Part shown: piece by piece, positions 24,745 to 34,195 of the stretch
Position numbering within the stretch: position 1 is the first letter of the stretch
How the letters are laid out: each line of letters opens with the position of its first letter
Source of the DNA: Mangrovimonas cancribranchiae
Lineage (GTDB): Bacteria > Bacteroidota > Bacteroidia > Flavobacteriales > Flavobacteriaceae
DNA: 64,000 nucleotides
Direction: 5' to 3'
NCBI RefSeq assembly: GCF_037126245.1
Contig: NZ_CP136925.1
Coordinates: 2,000,001 to 2,064,000, forward strand
Notes under the pieces: generated by a model
What the model was told of the DNA's origin: nothing
The model's input: only the letters and a program-made list of their open reading frames with translations
Databases searched by the model: none
Position numbers and translations under genes: made by a program

Positions 24745-24762
24745 AACTAACACTTGTTAGTT
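24745..24762. promoter_or_regulatory. Palindromic operator at the paa promoter
   Basis: AACTAACACTTGTTAGTT is a perfect inverted repeat with 8-bp arms and a 2-bp centre. It begins 7 bp downstream of the -7 element, so a bound repressor would cover the transcription start. The adjacent TetR gene is the likely partner. Confidence 0.7.
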
Positions 24763-24769
24763 TGCTTGA

Positions 24770-24777
24770 CAAATTTA
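24770..24777 (-). promoter_or_regulatory. TAnnTTTG promoter element of the paa operon
   Basis: Read on the minus strand TAAATTTG fits TAnnTTTG. The leader to the paaE ATG would be about 90 nt and contains the palindrome. Confidence 0.55.
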
Positions 24778-24784
24778 CAAAAAA

Positions 24785-25369
24785 TTAATTGATTTTTTTG
24801 TTAATACCGTTAATAAGCACTTGGCTTAATTGGCGTGAAAGTTCTTCTGGATCTAAGTCTTCTTTTTTAGGAATCCATAAGTAAAGAGAGCGAAGCGTTG
24901 ACAGGATAGAAAAGAGCATGACATCTTCATTCTCGCTAACAATTTCGTTGTTTTTTATACCTTGAACAATAATGTTTCTAAACTCGTTTTCGTAATTATA
25001 GCGTAACTGTAAATAGTAATCGCGATTGTCTTCAAGATGCATCCAGTCGTTATTTAAAGATGCCATTCCGTATGTATTTTGCGACGTTATACTAACGTGT
25101 AGTTTTACAATTTCTTGAAGTTTTTCAATATTTGAGAGGTTCGATTTTTGAATATCTTGCAAACCTTTGGTGAATGCTTCTGCTAAAGAGATGATGATTT
25201 CCTTTAAAATTTCCTGCTTTGAATTTATATGATTGTAAAGGCTTGCCGCTTTTATACCCATTTCTGAAGCCAAGTCACGCATTGTCATGGCACTATACCC
25301 TTTTTCCTTAAATAATTTGGCTGCAGTTTTTATTATTTCGTCTTTACGAGTTGGGGTTTTCAAATTCAA
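24785..25369 (-). CDS. TetR family regulator, probable repressor of the paa cluster
   Basis: 194 residues. The N-terminal helix-turn-helix is TAAKLFKEKGYSAMTMRDLASEMGIKAASLYNHINSKQEIL. The remaining ~140 residues are the variable ligand-binding helical domain. It lies directly upstream of paaE on the same strand, with a perfect palindrome between them. By analogy with PaaR-type regulators, phenylacetyl-CoA or another CoA ester could be the inducer; this is inference. A divergent rhodanese gene starts 41 bp away. Confidence 0.88.
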   Translation of the reverse strand: MNLKTPTRKDEIIKTAAKLFKEKGYSAMTMRDLASEMGIKAASLYNHINSKQEILKEIIISLAEAFTKGLQDIQKSNLSNIEKLQEIVKLHVSITSQNTYGMASLNNDWMHLEDNRDYYLQLRYNYENEFRNIIVQGIKNNEIVSENEDVMLFSILSTLRSLYLWIPKKEDLDPEELSRQLSQVLINGINKKIN

Positions 25370-25410
25370 TTGTTATTATTAAAGTGTAAATTTATACAAA
25401 AAGTAGAACT

Positions 25411-25716
25411 ATGGGCTTTTTATCATTTTTATTCGGCAATAGAGACAAAAAAATTAAAACATATCTAGACAATGGCGCTGTTATTCTGGACGTTAGAACA
25501 CAACAAGAATACAACAACGGCCATATTGACGGCTCGAAACACATTCCTTTAAACGAGTTGAACAATCGTGTTGATGAGCTTAAGATATTAAACAAACCCT
25601 TAATTGTGTGTTGCGCTAGCGGTGTGCGTTCTGCAAAAGCTGCCAAATTTTTAAACCTTAATAATCTGGATGCTATTAATGGTGGCGGTTGGAAAAACCT
25701 AGAAAGCAAATTATAG
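25411..25716 (+). CDS. Rhodanese-like domain protein
   Basis: 101 residues, a single rhodanese domain: YLDNGAVILDVRTQQEYNNGHIDGSKHIPLNEL and active loop VCCASGVRSAKAAKFL with the catalytic Cys. Single-domain rhodaneses move sulfane sulphur to small acceptors. The first ~12 residues (MGFLSFLFGNRD) are hydrophobic and may touch the membrane. It is transcribed divergently from the TetR gene; its 3' end overlaps the convergent DUF4230 gene by 6 bp. Confidence 0.88.
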   Translation: MGFLSFLFGNRDKKIKTYLDNGAVILDVRTQQEYNNGHIDGSKHIPLNELNNRVDELKILNKPLIVCCASGVRSAKAAKFLNLNNLDAINGGGWKNLESKL

Positions 25717-26325
25717 TTTTACGTCTTGAAAATCCTGCTGATTGGCAATAGTGTTATTGTTATACTTTAACGTCCAACCAAGGGAATTGGTTAGAATGTA
25801 GAATTTAGACAACTCGCTAATTAATCGGTTTTGGGCATTTGTTTTTAAGTCGGATTGCTCTATTTTTTTAAGTAACGATTGTTTTACTTGCGCTCTGATT
25901 TTGTTATGGTCTTCGGCTTCAAATTGATTGAAAAAATCGGCTTGCACATCGTAATACTCCAAATCGGGATGAATTTTTATTTGTTCTTTGGGAATATGCG
26001 TGATTTCTAAAGTTTTTGTGGTTTCGTCTATATTATATTCCAACAGGCTTAAATCGTACACTATGGAAACATCGGTATTAACTACGACAAGTGCTTTTTT
26101 CTCAGCATTTAACCAATCACCAAAGTAGGTTTTTGAGTTTTTGTAATTGAACACTTGACTAAAATGTCCTTCGGTTACTACTAGCTTTCCAACGTTTTTT
26201 ATTTGCTTTTGTATTAAAGCTGTATTTTCTTTTAGCTGATACTTTTCCTCCTTTTTATTGTCGCAATACTTGAAGGTAAAAAGGATGATTAACGTGATTA
26301 AAACACCAAATAGAATTTTTCTCAT
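25711..26325 (-). CDS. DUF4230 membrane-anchored protein
   Basis: 204 residues. One N-terminal hydrophobic segment (ILFGVLITLIILFTFKYC) is followed by a soluble domain with the DUF4230 pattern: NVGKLVVTEGHFSQVFNYKN, KALVVVNTDVSIVYDLSLLEYNID, LEITHIPKEQIKIHPDLEYYDVQADFFN. Function unknown. It probably faces the periplasm, anchored by the N-terminal segment. Confidence 0.8.
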   Translation of the reverse strand: MRKILFGVLITLIILFTFKYCDNKKEEKYQLKENTALIQKQIKNVGKLVVTEGHFSQVFNYKNSKTYFGDWLNAEKKALVVVNTDVSIVYDLSLLEYNIDETTKTLEITHIPKEQIKIHPDLEYYDVQADFFNQFEAEDHNKIRAQVKQSLLKKIEQSDLKTNAQNRLISELSKFYILTNSLGWTLKYNNNTIANQQDFQDVKL

Positions 26326-26344
26326 AGCCCTAAAAATACAAAAA

Positions 26345-26380
26345 GCATCGGTTGCTTCGACGTTGAAGCCTAACCAATGC
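26345..26380 (-). terminator. Rho-independent terminator after the response regulator
   Basis: Minus-strand reading: GCAT.GGTT..GCTTC pairs with GAAGC.AACC.ATGC around a 6-nt loop and runs into TTTTT. It ends the kinase/regulator transcript. Confidence 0.8.
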
Positions 26381-26461
26381 TTGAATTCCTTTTTAAAATA
26401 ATAGCATTACGAAAATAAAACCTCTTACAAAACTTGTAATTATCTTAACTTTAAATAATAG

Positions 26462-27112
26462 TTAAATGAGTTTATTTTGTTTGGCTTTTTCTACAGCTTC
26501 TAGTTTGTTATGAACTTGTAATTTTTTGTAAATGTTTTCTATGTGTTTCCTAACGGTTCCTGGCGATATAATAAGATTTTCGGCTATTTGGTGATAATTC
26601 AGCCCTTTACTTAAATGCTCTAGCACATCGGTTTCTCGGTTAGTTAATTTAATACCTTCTTTATCTTTTGGATTATCAATATTAATTGGATTTCGTAATA
26701 ATTTTAATGTTTTTAAGGCTATTGATGGGTTCATCGCTGCGCCGCCATTAAGAGTCTCTACAATGCCATCGTGAAGTTCTTTAGCATTAACTTCTTTAAG
26801 TAAATACCCATCGGCTCCTGCTTTTATGGCTTTAAATATATTTTCATCATTATCAAAAACAGTAAGCATTATAATTTTAATATGCGGATATTTTTTTTTG
26901 ACAACCTCGGTGGTTTCAATGCCGTTTAAAACAGGCATTTCTATATCCATTAATATTAAATTTATGTGTTGATTTTCTTCAAGTTTTGTAAGCAAACCTG
27001 AGCCATTTAACGCTGAAAATTTAAATGTTAAATCTTCGAAAAAGGAGAGCTTTTCTTTTACCGCGTTAATTAAAAAGGTATTGTCGTCTACAATGGCTAT
27101 TTTGATGCTCAT
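26462..27112 (-). CDS. NarL/LuxR-type response regulator
   Basis: 216 residues. The receiver domain starts IKIAIVDDNTFLINAV, the phospho-acceptor Asp is in LILMDIEMPVLNGI, the Thr region is MLTVFDNDE and the Lys is in GYLLKEVNA. The C-terminal LuxR helix-turn-helix is LTNRETDVLEHLSKGLNYHQIAENLIISPGTVRKHIENIYKKL. It pairs with the adjacent TPR histidine kinase (63 bp upstream). The target genes are unknown. Confidence 0.93.
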   Translation of the reverse strand: MSIKIAIVDDNTFLINAVKEKLSFFEDLTFKFSALNGSGLLTKLEENQHINLILMDIEMPVLNGIETTEVVKKKYPHIKIIMLTVFDNDENIFKAIKAGADGYLLKEVNAKELHDGIVETLNGGAAMNPSIALKTLKLLRNPINIDNPKDKEGIKLTNRETDVLEHLSKGLNYHQIAENLIISPGTVRKHIENIYKKLQVHNKLEAVEKAKQNKLI

Positions 27113-27175
27113 AGATTAGTTTTTAATAAAATTAATAAACTTTACATTTTCTACATATACGGTATATAACGTATT

Positions 27176-28990
27176 TTATAATTGTAATTGAATTATTGTA
27201 CCTCTTTCTTTATTAGAAATAATGGTTAACTTACCACCCATTTCTTGGGCGCGCTTTTTCATATTATTGAGGCCATTTCCAAGTGGCACTTGAGCTTTAT
27301 CGAACCCTTTGCCGTTATCTATAATTTCTACTTGAAATTTATTGTCTATTTGACTAACCTTAACTAAAATGGCAGATGCTTCTGCATATTTAATCGCATT
27401 ATTTACAGCTTCTTGAATAATACGGTAAATGTTCATTCCGTTTACCGAAGTGAATTCTATATTATCGTTAATGCTTTTATCATTTTCAAAATTGAATGCA
27501 ATACCTTCTGAAGCTACGTGAGCTTTATCTATAAAGTTTGAAATACGAGATTGTAAATCTTCTAACGAAATGGCATTTTTATTCATAGCCCAAATAGTAT
27601 CGCGTAACTCGTATATAGTTGATGATGTAAAAGCACTTATTTTTTTAAGTTTACTGTCTAAATTTTCAGGAAGTTTAAAGCCGTATTTTATATTATCTAA
27701 AGATGAAATTATAAAGGTTAATTGTGCCCCTATATTGTCGTGTAAATCGCGAGATATTTGTAAACGCTGTTCTTGTAGCCGGTTTTGGGTTTCAATTTTT
27801 GCCAAAGCATCTTTTAACTGGTTTTCACGAATTAATTGTTTGTTCTTTATTTTTTGTTGACTATAAAAAAAGTATCCTAACAACAGTAAAAGAATAGCTA
27901 AAGCAACTAAAATTAAAATGTAATTGTTTTTTTGACTTAAATCGAGTTCTTTCTCTGCTAAATTAGCACGTTGTTCTAGGATTTCTTTTTCTTTTTTCTC
28001 GGTCTCAAACTCTATTTTTAACTGCTCGACTTTATTGTTGGTTTCAACATTAAAAACACTGTCTTTAAGCACTTGATATTTTTGTGTAAAAACATATGCT
28101 TCTTTGTAATTATTTAATGCCACGTATGCTGTAGAAATTGTTTCATAACAATACCGCTCTAGTCTTTTATAGCCGCCTTTTTTTGCCAAGGCAGCACTTG
28201 TTTTATAGTTTTTTATAGCATCTTTATAAAGATGTTGCTTGTAGAGGACATCGGCTAAATGAGTATAGTTTACAGCAATTCCATAGTTATCTTTTATTTT
28301 AGTTCTTATAGTTGTAGAACTATCTATGTATTGTTTAGCCAAATTAAATTTATTTATTTCTGCATATACTGTTGCTACATTAGCATACCCAAACCCCATT
28401 CCAACACTATCTTGCAATACTTTTTTTAGCTTTAAAGACTTTTGGGTATAATACAATGCACTATCGTACTTTTTATTTATGGTAAGCATAATACCATAGT
28501 TATCGTATAGTGGGTCTATCTTTGTTTTGTTCTGGTTTTGCTCTAACAGTTTAATGCCTTTTCGCATATAGCGAAGGGCATTATCCATATCGCTATATTT
28601 TAGGTTATACCCTAATTGTCCATAAGAAACACCCGCTTTTACATGTTCTCCTAATAATTCGTATATTTTAATAGATTTTAGCACATAATCTGTTCGTTTA
28701 TCCAATTGCTCTCTGTAAGCATAAACTTGGGCTAACTTAAAATATAAATCACTTAACGATAGGCTATCATTGATTTCTATAGCGATGTTTACAGCATTTA
28801 AAAACATCTTTTCCGATGCTTTAACATTGCCTACATATTTATCATAAGGAATTGCTGTTATGCGTTGTAATTGCTCTTGTTTTGATAATGTTTTAATAGA
28901 TCTCTGAATACTATCTATATATGTGTTATGCTGAGAAACTCCTTTAAAAGTAAATAAGACACAACACACTAAAAACAAAAATGATTTCAT
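27176..28990 (-). CDS. TPR-containing sensor histidine kinase
   Basis: 604 residues. Signal peptide (VCCVLFTFKGVSQ), tetratricopeptide repeats over ~60-310 on the periplasmic side, a coiled coil, a transmembrane helix at ~355-377, then a HisKA_3-type dimerisation domain with phospho-acceptor His417 in SRDLHDNIGAQL. The HATPase domain has IIQEAVNNAIKYAEA (N box) and IIDNGKGFD and GNGLNNMKKRAQEMGG (G boxes). It should phosphorylate the response regulator just downstream. A degenerate paralogue lies directly upstream. Confidence 0.93.
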   Translation of the reverse strand: MKSFLFLVCCVLFTFKGVSQHNTYIDSIQRSIKTLSKQEQLQRITAIPYDKYVGNVKASEKMFLNAVNIAIEINDSLSLSDLYFKLAQVYAYREQLDKRTDYVLKSIKIYELLGEHVKAGVSYGQLGYNLKYSDMDNALRYMRKGIKLLEQNQNKTKIDPLYDNYGIMLTINKKYDSALYYTQKSLKLKKVLQDSVGMGFGYANVATVYAEINKFNLAKQYIDSSTTIRTKIKDNYGIAVNYTHLADVLYKQHLYKDAIKNYKTSAALAKKGGYKRLERYCYETISTAYVALNNYKEAYVFTQKYQVLKDSVFNVETNNKVEQLKIEFETEKKEKEILEQRANLAEKELDLSQKNNYILILVALAILLLLLGYFFYSQQKIKNKQLIRENQLKDALAKIETQNRLQEQRLQISRDLHDNIGAQLTFIISSLDNIKYGFKLPENLDSKLKKISAFTSSTIYELRDTIWAMNKNAISLEDLQSRISNFIDKAHVASEGIAFNFENDKSINDNIEFTSVNGMNIYRIIQEAVNNAIKYAEASAILVKVSQIDNKFQVEIIDNGKGFDKAQVPLGNGLNNMKKRAQEMGGKLTIISNKERGTIIQLQL

Positions 28991-29101
28991 GTGAATTGGA
29001 TTAATTAGCCTTGTTAAATTTAGATATTAATTTAGAATATAACACTCATTTTCTCTCTTAATATCCCTCTAAAAGCAGCCTCAAATACTTTTGTTACAGG
29101 G

Positions 29102-29674
29102 TTACACCCCTTTATTCATAGTAAGAATAGTGTTTTGTAACTCCTTCATGGTTTTATCTGTAAAAAGATGAATCTTATTCAATTGCTTAAGAAGCGTTTT
29201 ATCCTGAATACTAAACTCGCACTTTAAACTCTCTATAGATGACATAATACAAGAAAGGTTTGTTTCAACATTAGCATACATTTTTTTTGAAAGTATTAAA
29301 TGCTGCTCTTGAAACTTATTTTGCATTTCTAAGCTCTTAAGAGTTTCTTTAAGTTTATTGCTTAGTCTAAGTTGTTTATTTTTTTGTTGTTGTAAATTAT
29401 ATAACAAATACCCTACTAAACTTAAAACAACTATTACCAACAAAATAGTATAAAGTGTAAACTTTTTATACTCTTTATAGCGTTTTTGTGTCGCTAATTC
29501 TACTCTATTAATAAGTATTTGTTTTTCTTTTTCTAGTAAATCAGTTTTCTCTAAACTCTCTTGATTATTATTAATCTCATAAAAAAATGTTGGACTATTT
29601 AATTTATAGACATCTCTATTTATTAAATTAAATTTAAAAAGAAAACAAACAACAAAAAACAGAAAGAGTTTCAT
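29102..29674 (-). CDS. Degenerate histidine kinase paralogue lacking His and ATPase domain
   Basis: 190 residues, aligning with the central part of the adjacent kinase: signal-like N-terminus, short coiled coil, transmembrane helix (~73-92), then KNKQLRLSNKLKETLKSLEMQNKFQEQHLILSKKMYANVETNL. The phospho-acceptor His is Tyr133 and the next Asp is Ala. Homology continues to TILTMNKG and then stops before the ATPase domain. The TPR repeats are missing too. It is either a decaying duplicate or a dimerising modulator. Confidence 0.7.
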   Translation of the reverse strand: MKLFLFFVVCFLFKFNLINRDVYKLNSPTFFYEINNNQESLEKTDLLEKEKQILINRVELATQKRYKEYKKFTLYTILLVIVVLSLVGYLLYNLQQQKNKQLRLSNKLKETLKSLEMQNKFQEQHLILSKKMYANVETNLSCIMSSIESLKCEFSIQDKTLLKQLNKIHLFTDKTMKELQNTILTMNKGV

Positions 29675-29692
29675 AAAAGTAAGGCCATAAAA

Positions 29693-29735
29693 AAAACACC
29701 AATTACAAACTAAAAAAGCTTAGAACTGGTGTTTT
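29693..29735 (-). terminator. Terminator hairpin downstream of the lipoprotein gene
   Basis: AAAACACCA (29693-29701) pairs with TGGTGTTTT (29727-29735). On the minus strand the stem is followed by an uninterrupted T tract. Confidence 0.65.
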
Positions 29736-29914
29736 CTAAAAGTTGACTAATAGCATATTAAATATACAACAAACTAAGCTATATAAATTAAAAAATCGAT
29801 AAAATGCTTTTTAAAAAAGATTAAGCGTAATTTATAATTATGGGATTACGCTCAATCTAAACAAACCTCAACAACAAGGTAAAATTGTCAAGATTTTAAA
29901 AGCATGTCTTAACC

Positions 29915-30436
29915 TTATTGTTTGTTAAGATTAAAAGATCCTTCCGATATTACTTTTGTTGAACCATCGTTAGAGTTTTTTGCTGTAAAGCTAAAAGTTC
30001 CTTTAACTTTCGAATCGGTTTCCTCGCTTATTTTAATTTCACCAGCTACACCAGAATCTTGATAAGGCGCCGACCATGTTTGTGTATTTGCTGGATTACT
30101 AATATCTGGTTCGATATAAGAAGCAATAATAAAAACATTCGAATCAGACAACTCATAAGTCCCCTCACCTTCATAACCATTTATAGTCATGTTTATAGCC
30201 TGATCTTGGGTATTTCCTTGTAATACTAAAGTTGTCTGTCCACCACCCGATGCTTTATTGGCAAAAGAAGTCATTTCTAAAGAGGTAAAATTATTACCAT
30301 CAATTTTTGCAGAAATAGTTCCAGAAGCTGCCCCAACACTACCTGGATCGCCCCCATCATCATCGCTTGAACAAGCTGTAAAGGTTACAAAAGTAACAAC
30401 CGTTAATAATAACATTACGTGTTTTAAAATTCTCAT
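29915..30436 (-). CDS. Lipoprotein, DUF6252-like
   Basis: 173 residues from the ATG at 30436. An in-frame ATG 20 codons upstream is rejected because it would put polar sequence before the signal peptide. The signal is MLLLTVVTFVTFTACSSDDDGG with lipobox Cys and an Asp/Gly linker. The mature domain (SGTISAKIDGNNFTSLEMTSFANKASGGGQTTLVLQG...YELSDSNVFIIASYIEP) resembles the small beta-rich DUF6252 family of Bacteroidota. Function unknown. Confidence 0.7.
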   Translation of the reverse strand: MRILKHVMLLLTVVTFVTFTACSSDDDGGDPGSVGAASGTISAKIDGNNFTSLEMTSFANKASGGGQTTLVLQGNTQDQAINMTINGYEGEGTYELSDSNVFIIASYIEPDISNPANTQTWSAPYQDSGVAGEIKISEETDSKVKGTFSFTAKNSNDGSTKVISEGSFNLNKQ

Positions 30437-30515
30437 TGTTGAATGTGTTTTGGTTAATAACACTCCAAAATTGTAACAATATGAGACTGAAATCAATACG
30501 GCAAATGTCGTATAT

Positions 30516-31463
30516 TTAAAATATGATATGAGGAAAAGCCTCTAAAATGGCACGTTTTTTAAGCTCTAACTTTTTCAGAAACACCTGATGTGCTTCTGAT
30601 TTTGAATTGAAAGGTTTATGCTGTAACCCTTTTTGAATTTCGGTAATGGTTTTCATTGTAAGCAAAGCCTCATCTGCAATCCAAATGTTTTGAAACCGCT
30701 CCCAAATATAATCTATTGCTGTTTCGTTAGGATGTAGCATATCCTTGACATAAAATCGGTAATCACGAAGCTCATCCATCATAATCTCATAAGAAGGGAA
30801 ATAATGACTTTGCTCTTTATTTATAACTTGATGAATAGCTGATATTAAATGCGCCTTGCTTTGTGTATTTTCCACAAACCCATCTTTTAAATGTCTTACA
30901 GGCGAGACCGTAAAAATTACTTGAGTTTTTGGGTTGTATTCTTTTAGCAATACTAAAATAGCTTGTAAAGATTCGATAACAGCATCAACAGATAATAATT
31001 CTTTTTGAAATTGTTTTTGAGGTATTTTATGGCAATTAGCCACAATAATATCCGTTTCAATATACCTATAAACCCAAGCTGTCCCTAAAGTTATAACAAT
31101 ATGAGTTGCTGAATTTAACCATTCTTTAGTTGCCGTTATTTGTTGGCTTAGCTTTTGTAACAACGCTTCTTTTGATGGTGAACTCAACTTGGAATGAGCA
31201 CCAAAATAATGCCATAACTCATTATGTAAAAAGATATCGTCTTCTGTAAACTCCTTGTCGTTGATAGCATCAGTTATTAAGGCTTCAATAGCCAATGGAT
31301 GAAACAAAATACCAAATGGGTTTTGCAACGTTTGGAATTTATAGTACGAAAGTTTATCTCCTATATTTTCAACAAAACACGACCCTAAAAGCAATACTTT
31401 GGAATGATAATCTACCTGATTATGTTGTTGCTTTTGTATGGGTATTTGTGTTCTAAAATTCAT
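30516..31463 (-). CDS. GSCFA domain protein
   Basis: 315 residues. The family name motif is visible as LLLGSCFVENIGDKLSYYKFQTLQNPFGILFHP, followed by HIVITLGTAWVYRY, IFTVSPVRHLKDGF and DMLHPNETAIDYIWERF, which resemble the conserved blocks of SGNH-type hydrolases. Substrate is unknown. It follows alaS directly, sharing a base at the stop/start junction, an arrangement common in flavobacteria. Confidence 0.85.
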   Translation of the reverse strand: MNFRTQIPIQKQQHNQVDYHSKVLLLGSCFVENIGDKLSYYKFQTLQNPFGILFHPLAIEALITDAINDKEFTEDDIFLHNELWHYFGAHSKLSSPSKEALLQKLSQQITATKEWLNSATHIVITLGTAWVYRYIETDIIVANCHKIPQKQFQKELLSVDAVIESLQAILVLLKEYNPKTQVIFTVSPVRHLKDGFVENTQSKAHLISAIHQVINKEQSHYFPSYEIMMDELRDYRFYVKDMLHPNETAIDYIWERFQNIWIADEALLTMKTITEIQKGLQHKPFNSKSEAHQVFLKKLELKKRAILEAFPHIIF

Positions 31464-34075
31464 TATTCTATATACGCTTTTACAGCATTTAAAGCGTCTT
31501 TTATACCATCGGTATTTTTTCCACCAGCAGTAGCAAAAAACGGTTGTCCGCCGCCGCCGCCTTGAATATATTTTCCTAATTCACGTACAATTTGTCCTGC
31601 ATTTAAGTCTCTTTCGGCAACCACTTCTTTAGAAATATAACACGTTAAAATAGCCTTACCGTTTTTGTTGGATCCAAACAGTAAAAACAGGTTATCAAAC
31701 TGACTTCCTAATTCAAAACAAATATCTTTTATACTAGAAGCATCCAAATCAACTTGCTTAGCCAAAAATTGTAATCCATTCACCTCAGATAATTCATTTT
31801 TTAAATCTCCTTTAAGGTTTTTAGCTTTGTCTTTTAGCAAACCTTCTATTTCCTTTTTTAAAGTGGCATTTTCATCTTGCAAACTTTTTACGGCATCGAC
31901 AGGGTTTTTAGGGTTTTTAAGTAAATCTTTTAGAGATTGATAATCGTTATCTATACTAATAAAATAATCGCCTACTTCCTCGTTTGTTATGGCTTCTATT
32001 CTTCTAATTCCTGAAGCTACAGCACCTTCTGAGGTTATTTTAAAATACCATATTTTTCCGGTTTCTTTTACGTGAGTTCCGCCACAAAGCTCAATGGAAT
32101 TCCCAAATTTTATGGCTCGCACACTATCACCATACTTCTCACCAAAAAGTGCAATTGCGCCAGCATCTAGAGCTTCTTGCATTGGAATATTACGCTTTTC
32201 TTCTAAAGGAATATTCTCTCGAATTCTAGCATTAACAAAATCTTCTATTTGTTGTAATTGATCTTTATCAACTTTTGAAAAGTGTGAAAAATCAAAACGC
32301 AATCCTTTAGCTTTTACTAACGATCCTTTTTGCTCTACGTGTGTTCCCAACACGTTTCTTAGAGCTTGGTGCAATAAATGTGTCGCCGTATGATTACAAG
32401 CCGTTAAATGCCTTGATTCTTCATTTACTACCGCCTTAAACGTATCGGTTAAGTGCTTAGGAAGGTTTTTAGTAAAATGAATAATAACGTTGTTTTCTTT
32501 TTTTGTATCCAAAATATAAACCACATCGCCATTAGCGCTTTCTAAATGACCTTTATCGCCTATTTGTCCTCCCCCTTCAGGATAGAATGGCGTCATATTA
32601 AACACTAATTGATACATTTCGCCATCTTTTTTTGTGGTTACTTTTCTATATCGTGTAATACGAACATCTACTTTCAATCTATCATATCCTACAAATTCTT
32701 CAACATCATCTTCCATTAAAACTACCCAATCTGACGTTTCAGAAGCCGATGCTTGACGCGAACGGTCTTTTTGCTTTTTCATTTCTGCATTAAACCCATC
32801 AACATCTATAGCGTAGCCTTTTTCGCGAGCTATTAATTGGGTTAAATCTAGAGGAAATCCATAGGTGTCGTATAGCTCAAAGGCTTTTGTTCCTGCAATG
32901 GAATCTGTTTTGGTATCCTCCATAACGCGATCCAAGAGTAACAATCCTTGATCTAAAGTTCTTAAAAAAGAGTGTTCTTCTTCTTTAATCACATTTTCAA
33001 TAAGTGTTTTTTGACTTTTAAGCTCTGGAAAAGCGCTCCCCATTTGAGCAGATAAAGTTTCTACTAACTTAAAAATAAATGGGTCTTTTTGATTTAAAAA
33101 GGTAAACCCGTAGCGAATGGCACGACGTAAAATACGACGTATGACATATCCTGCACCTGCGTTACTTGGCAACTGCCCATCGGCTATAGAAAAGGCCACT
33201 GCACGAATATGATCAGAAATAACACGAATGGCAACATCTGTATTATCTTCTTTACCATACTTACTATTGGTTATGGTTTCTATTTCACGAATTAAAGGTG
33301 TGAATACATCGGTATCGTAATTACTTTGCACACCTTGCAACACCATACACAAACGCTCAAAGCCCATACCAGTATCGATATGCTTATTAGGTAGATTTTC
33401 TAAAGAACCATTAGCTTTACGGTTGTATTGCATAAATACCAAGTTCCAAATTTCCACTACTTGTGGGTGGTCTTGATTGACTAAATCTTTTCCAGGCACT
33501 TTTGTTTTTTCTTCGTCTGAACGAATATCGACGTGAATTTCGCTACAAGGCCCACAAGGACCTTGATCGCCCATTTCCCAGAAATTATCTTTTTTATTCC
33601 CCATTAAAATACGGTCTTCGGGAACAATGGCTTTCCAAAAATCGTAAGCTTCTTGATCCATTGGGATACCTTCGGATTCGTCACCTTCAAAAACAGTAAC
33701 ATAAAGAATGTCTTTATTGATTTTAAAAACTTCGGTTAAAAGTTCCCAAGCCCAATCAATGGCTTCTTTTTTAAAGTAATCACCAAAACTCCAATTCCCT
33801 AACATTTCAAACAACGTATGGTGATACGTATCGTAACCTACTTCTTCAAGGTCGTTATGCTTTCCAGATACACGTAAGCATTTCTGGCTATCGGTAATAC
33901 GATTACTTTTTGGTTTAGCATTTCCTAAAAAGTATTCTTTAAAAGGTGCCATACCAGAATTGATAAACATCAACGTAGGATCATCCTTAGTTACCATTGG
34001 TGCTGAAGGCACAATAAGATGTTTTTTATCTTCAAAAAAAGTTAAGAATTTAGATCGTATGTCTTGGGATTTCAT
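31463..34075 (-). CDS. alaS: Alanine-tRNA ligase
   Basis: 870 residues from [19 protein letters not shown], the standard N-terminus. An upstream ATG (34126) would add 17 unsupported residues. The catalytic domain has [21 protein letters not shown]. The editing domain has [16 protein letters not shown] and [10 protein letters not shown], which bind zinc. The C-terminal DHHA1-type domain ends in a Gly-rich segment ([19 protein letters not shown]). It charges tRNA-Ala and clears mischarged Ser/Gly. It is divergent from the M23 peptidase gene. Confidence 0.97.
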   Translation of the reverse strand: MKSQDIRSKFLTFFEDKKHLIVPSAPMVTKDDPTLMFINSGMAPFKEYFLGNAKPKSNRITDSQKCLRVSGKHNDLEEVGYDTYHHTLFEMLGNWSFGDYFKKEAIDWAWELLTEVFKINKDILYVTVFEGDESEGIPMDQEAYDFWKAIVPEDRILMGNKKDNFWEMGDQGPCGPCSEIHVDIRSDEEKTKVPGKDLVNQDHPQVVEIWNLVFMQYNRKANGSLENLPNKHIDTGMGFERLCMVLQGVQSNYDTDVFTPLIREIETITNSKYGKEDNTDVAIRVISDHIRAVAFSIADGQLPSNAGAGYVIRRILRRAIRYGFTFLNQKDPFIFKLVETLSAQMGSAFPELKSQKTLIENVIKEEEHSFLRTLDQGLLLLDRVMEDTKTDSIAGTKAFELYDTYGFPLDLTQLIAREKGYAIDVDGFNAEMKKQKDRSRQASASETSDWVVLMEDDVEEFVGYDRLKVDVRITRYRKVTTKKDGEMYQLVFNMTPFYPEGGGQIGDKGHLESANGDVVYILDTKKENNVIIHFTKNLPKHLTDTFKAVVNEESRHLTACNHTATHLLHQALRNVLGTHVEQKGSLVKAKGLRFDFSHFSKVDKDQLQQIEDFVNARIRENIPLEEKRNIPMQEALDAGAIALFGEKYGDSVRAIKFGNSIELCGGTHVKETGKIWYFKITSEGAVASGIRRIEAITNEEVGDYFISIDNDYQSLKDLLKNPKNPVDAVKSLQDENATLKKEIEGLLKDKAKNLKGDLKNELSEVNGLQFLAKQVDLDASSIKDICFELGSQFDNLFLLFGSNKNGKAILTCYISKEVVAERDLNAGQIVRELGKYIQGGGGGQPFFATAGGKNTDGIKDALNAVKAYIE

Positions 34076-34130
34076 ATAGATTATCTTTGTCAAGCTTATG
34101 TTAAAATTACCACATCTGCAAAACAATTTT

Positions 34131-34138
34131 TATCTTTG
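34131..34138 (+). promoter_or_regulatory. TAnnTTTG element before the M23 peptidase gene
   Basis: TATCTTTG fits the -7 consensus and lies 58 bp before the ATG at 34196. No clear -33 element is seen. Confidence 0.35.
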
Positions 34139-34195
34139 GTGTTTTGCAAACGGATACAATGTTTTTATTACATGCAAAAATAGTAAAATTAGGCA

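Noticed and set aside
25392-25709. 105-codon minus-strand ORF over the rhodanese gene
   Set aside because: Shadow of the rhodanese frame, which has clear catalytic motifs.
34076-34126. Upstream ATG extension of alaS
   Set aside because: The added residues ([17 protein letters not shown]) are not part of the alaS N-terminus; the family starts at [10 protein letters not shown].
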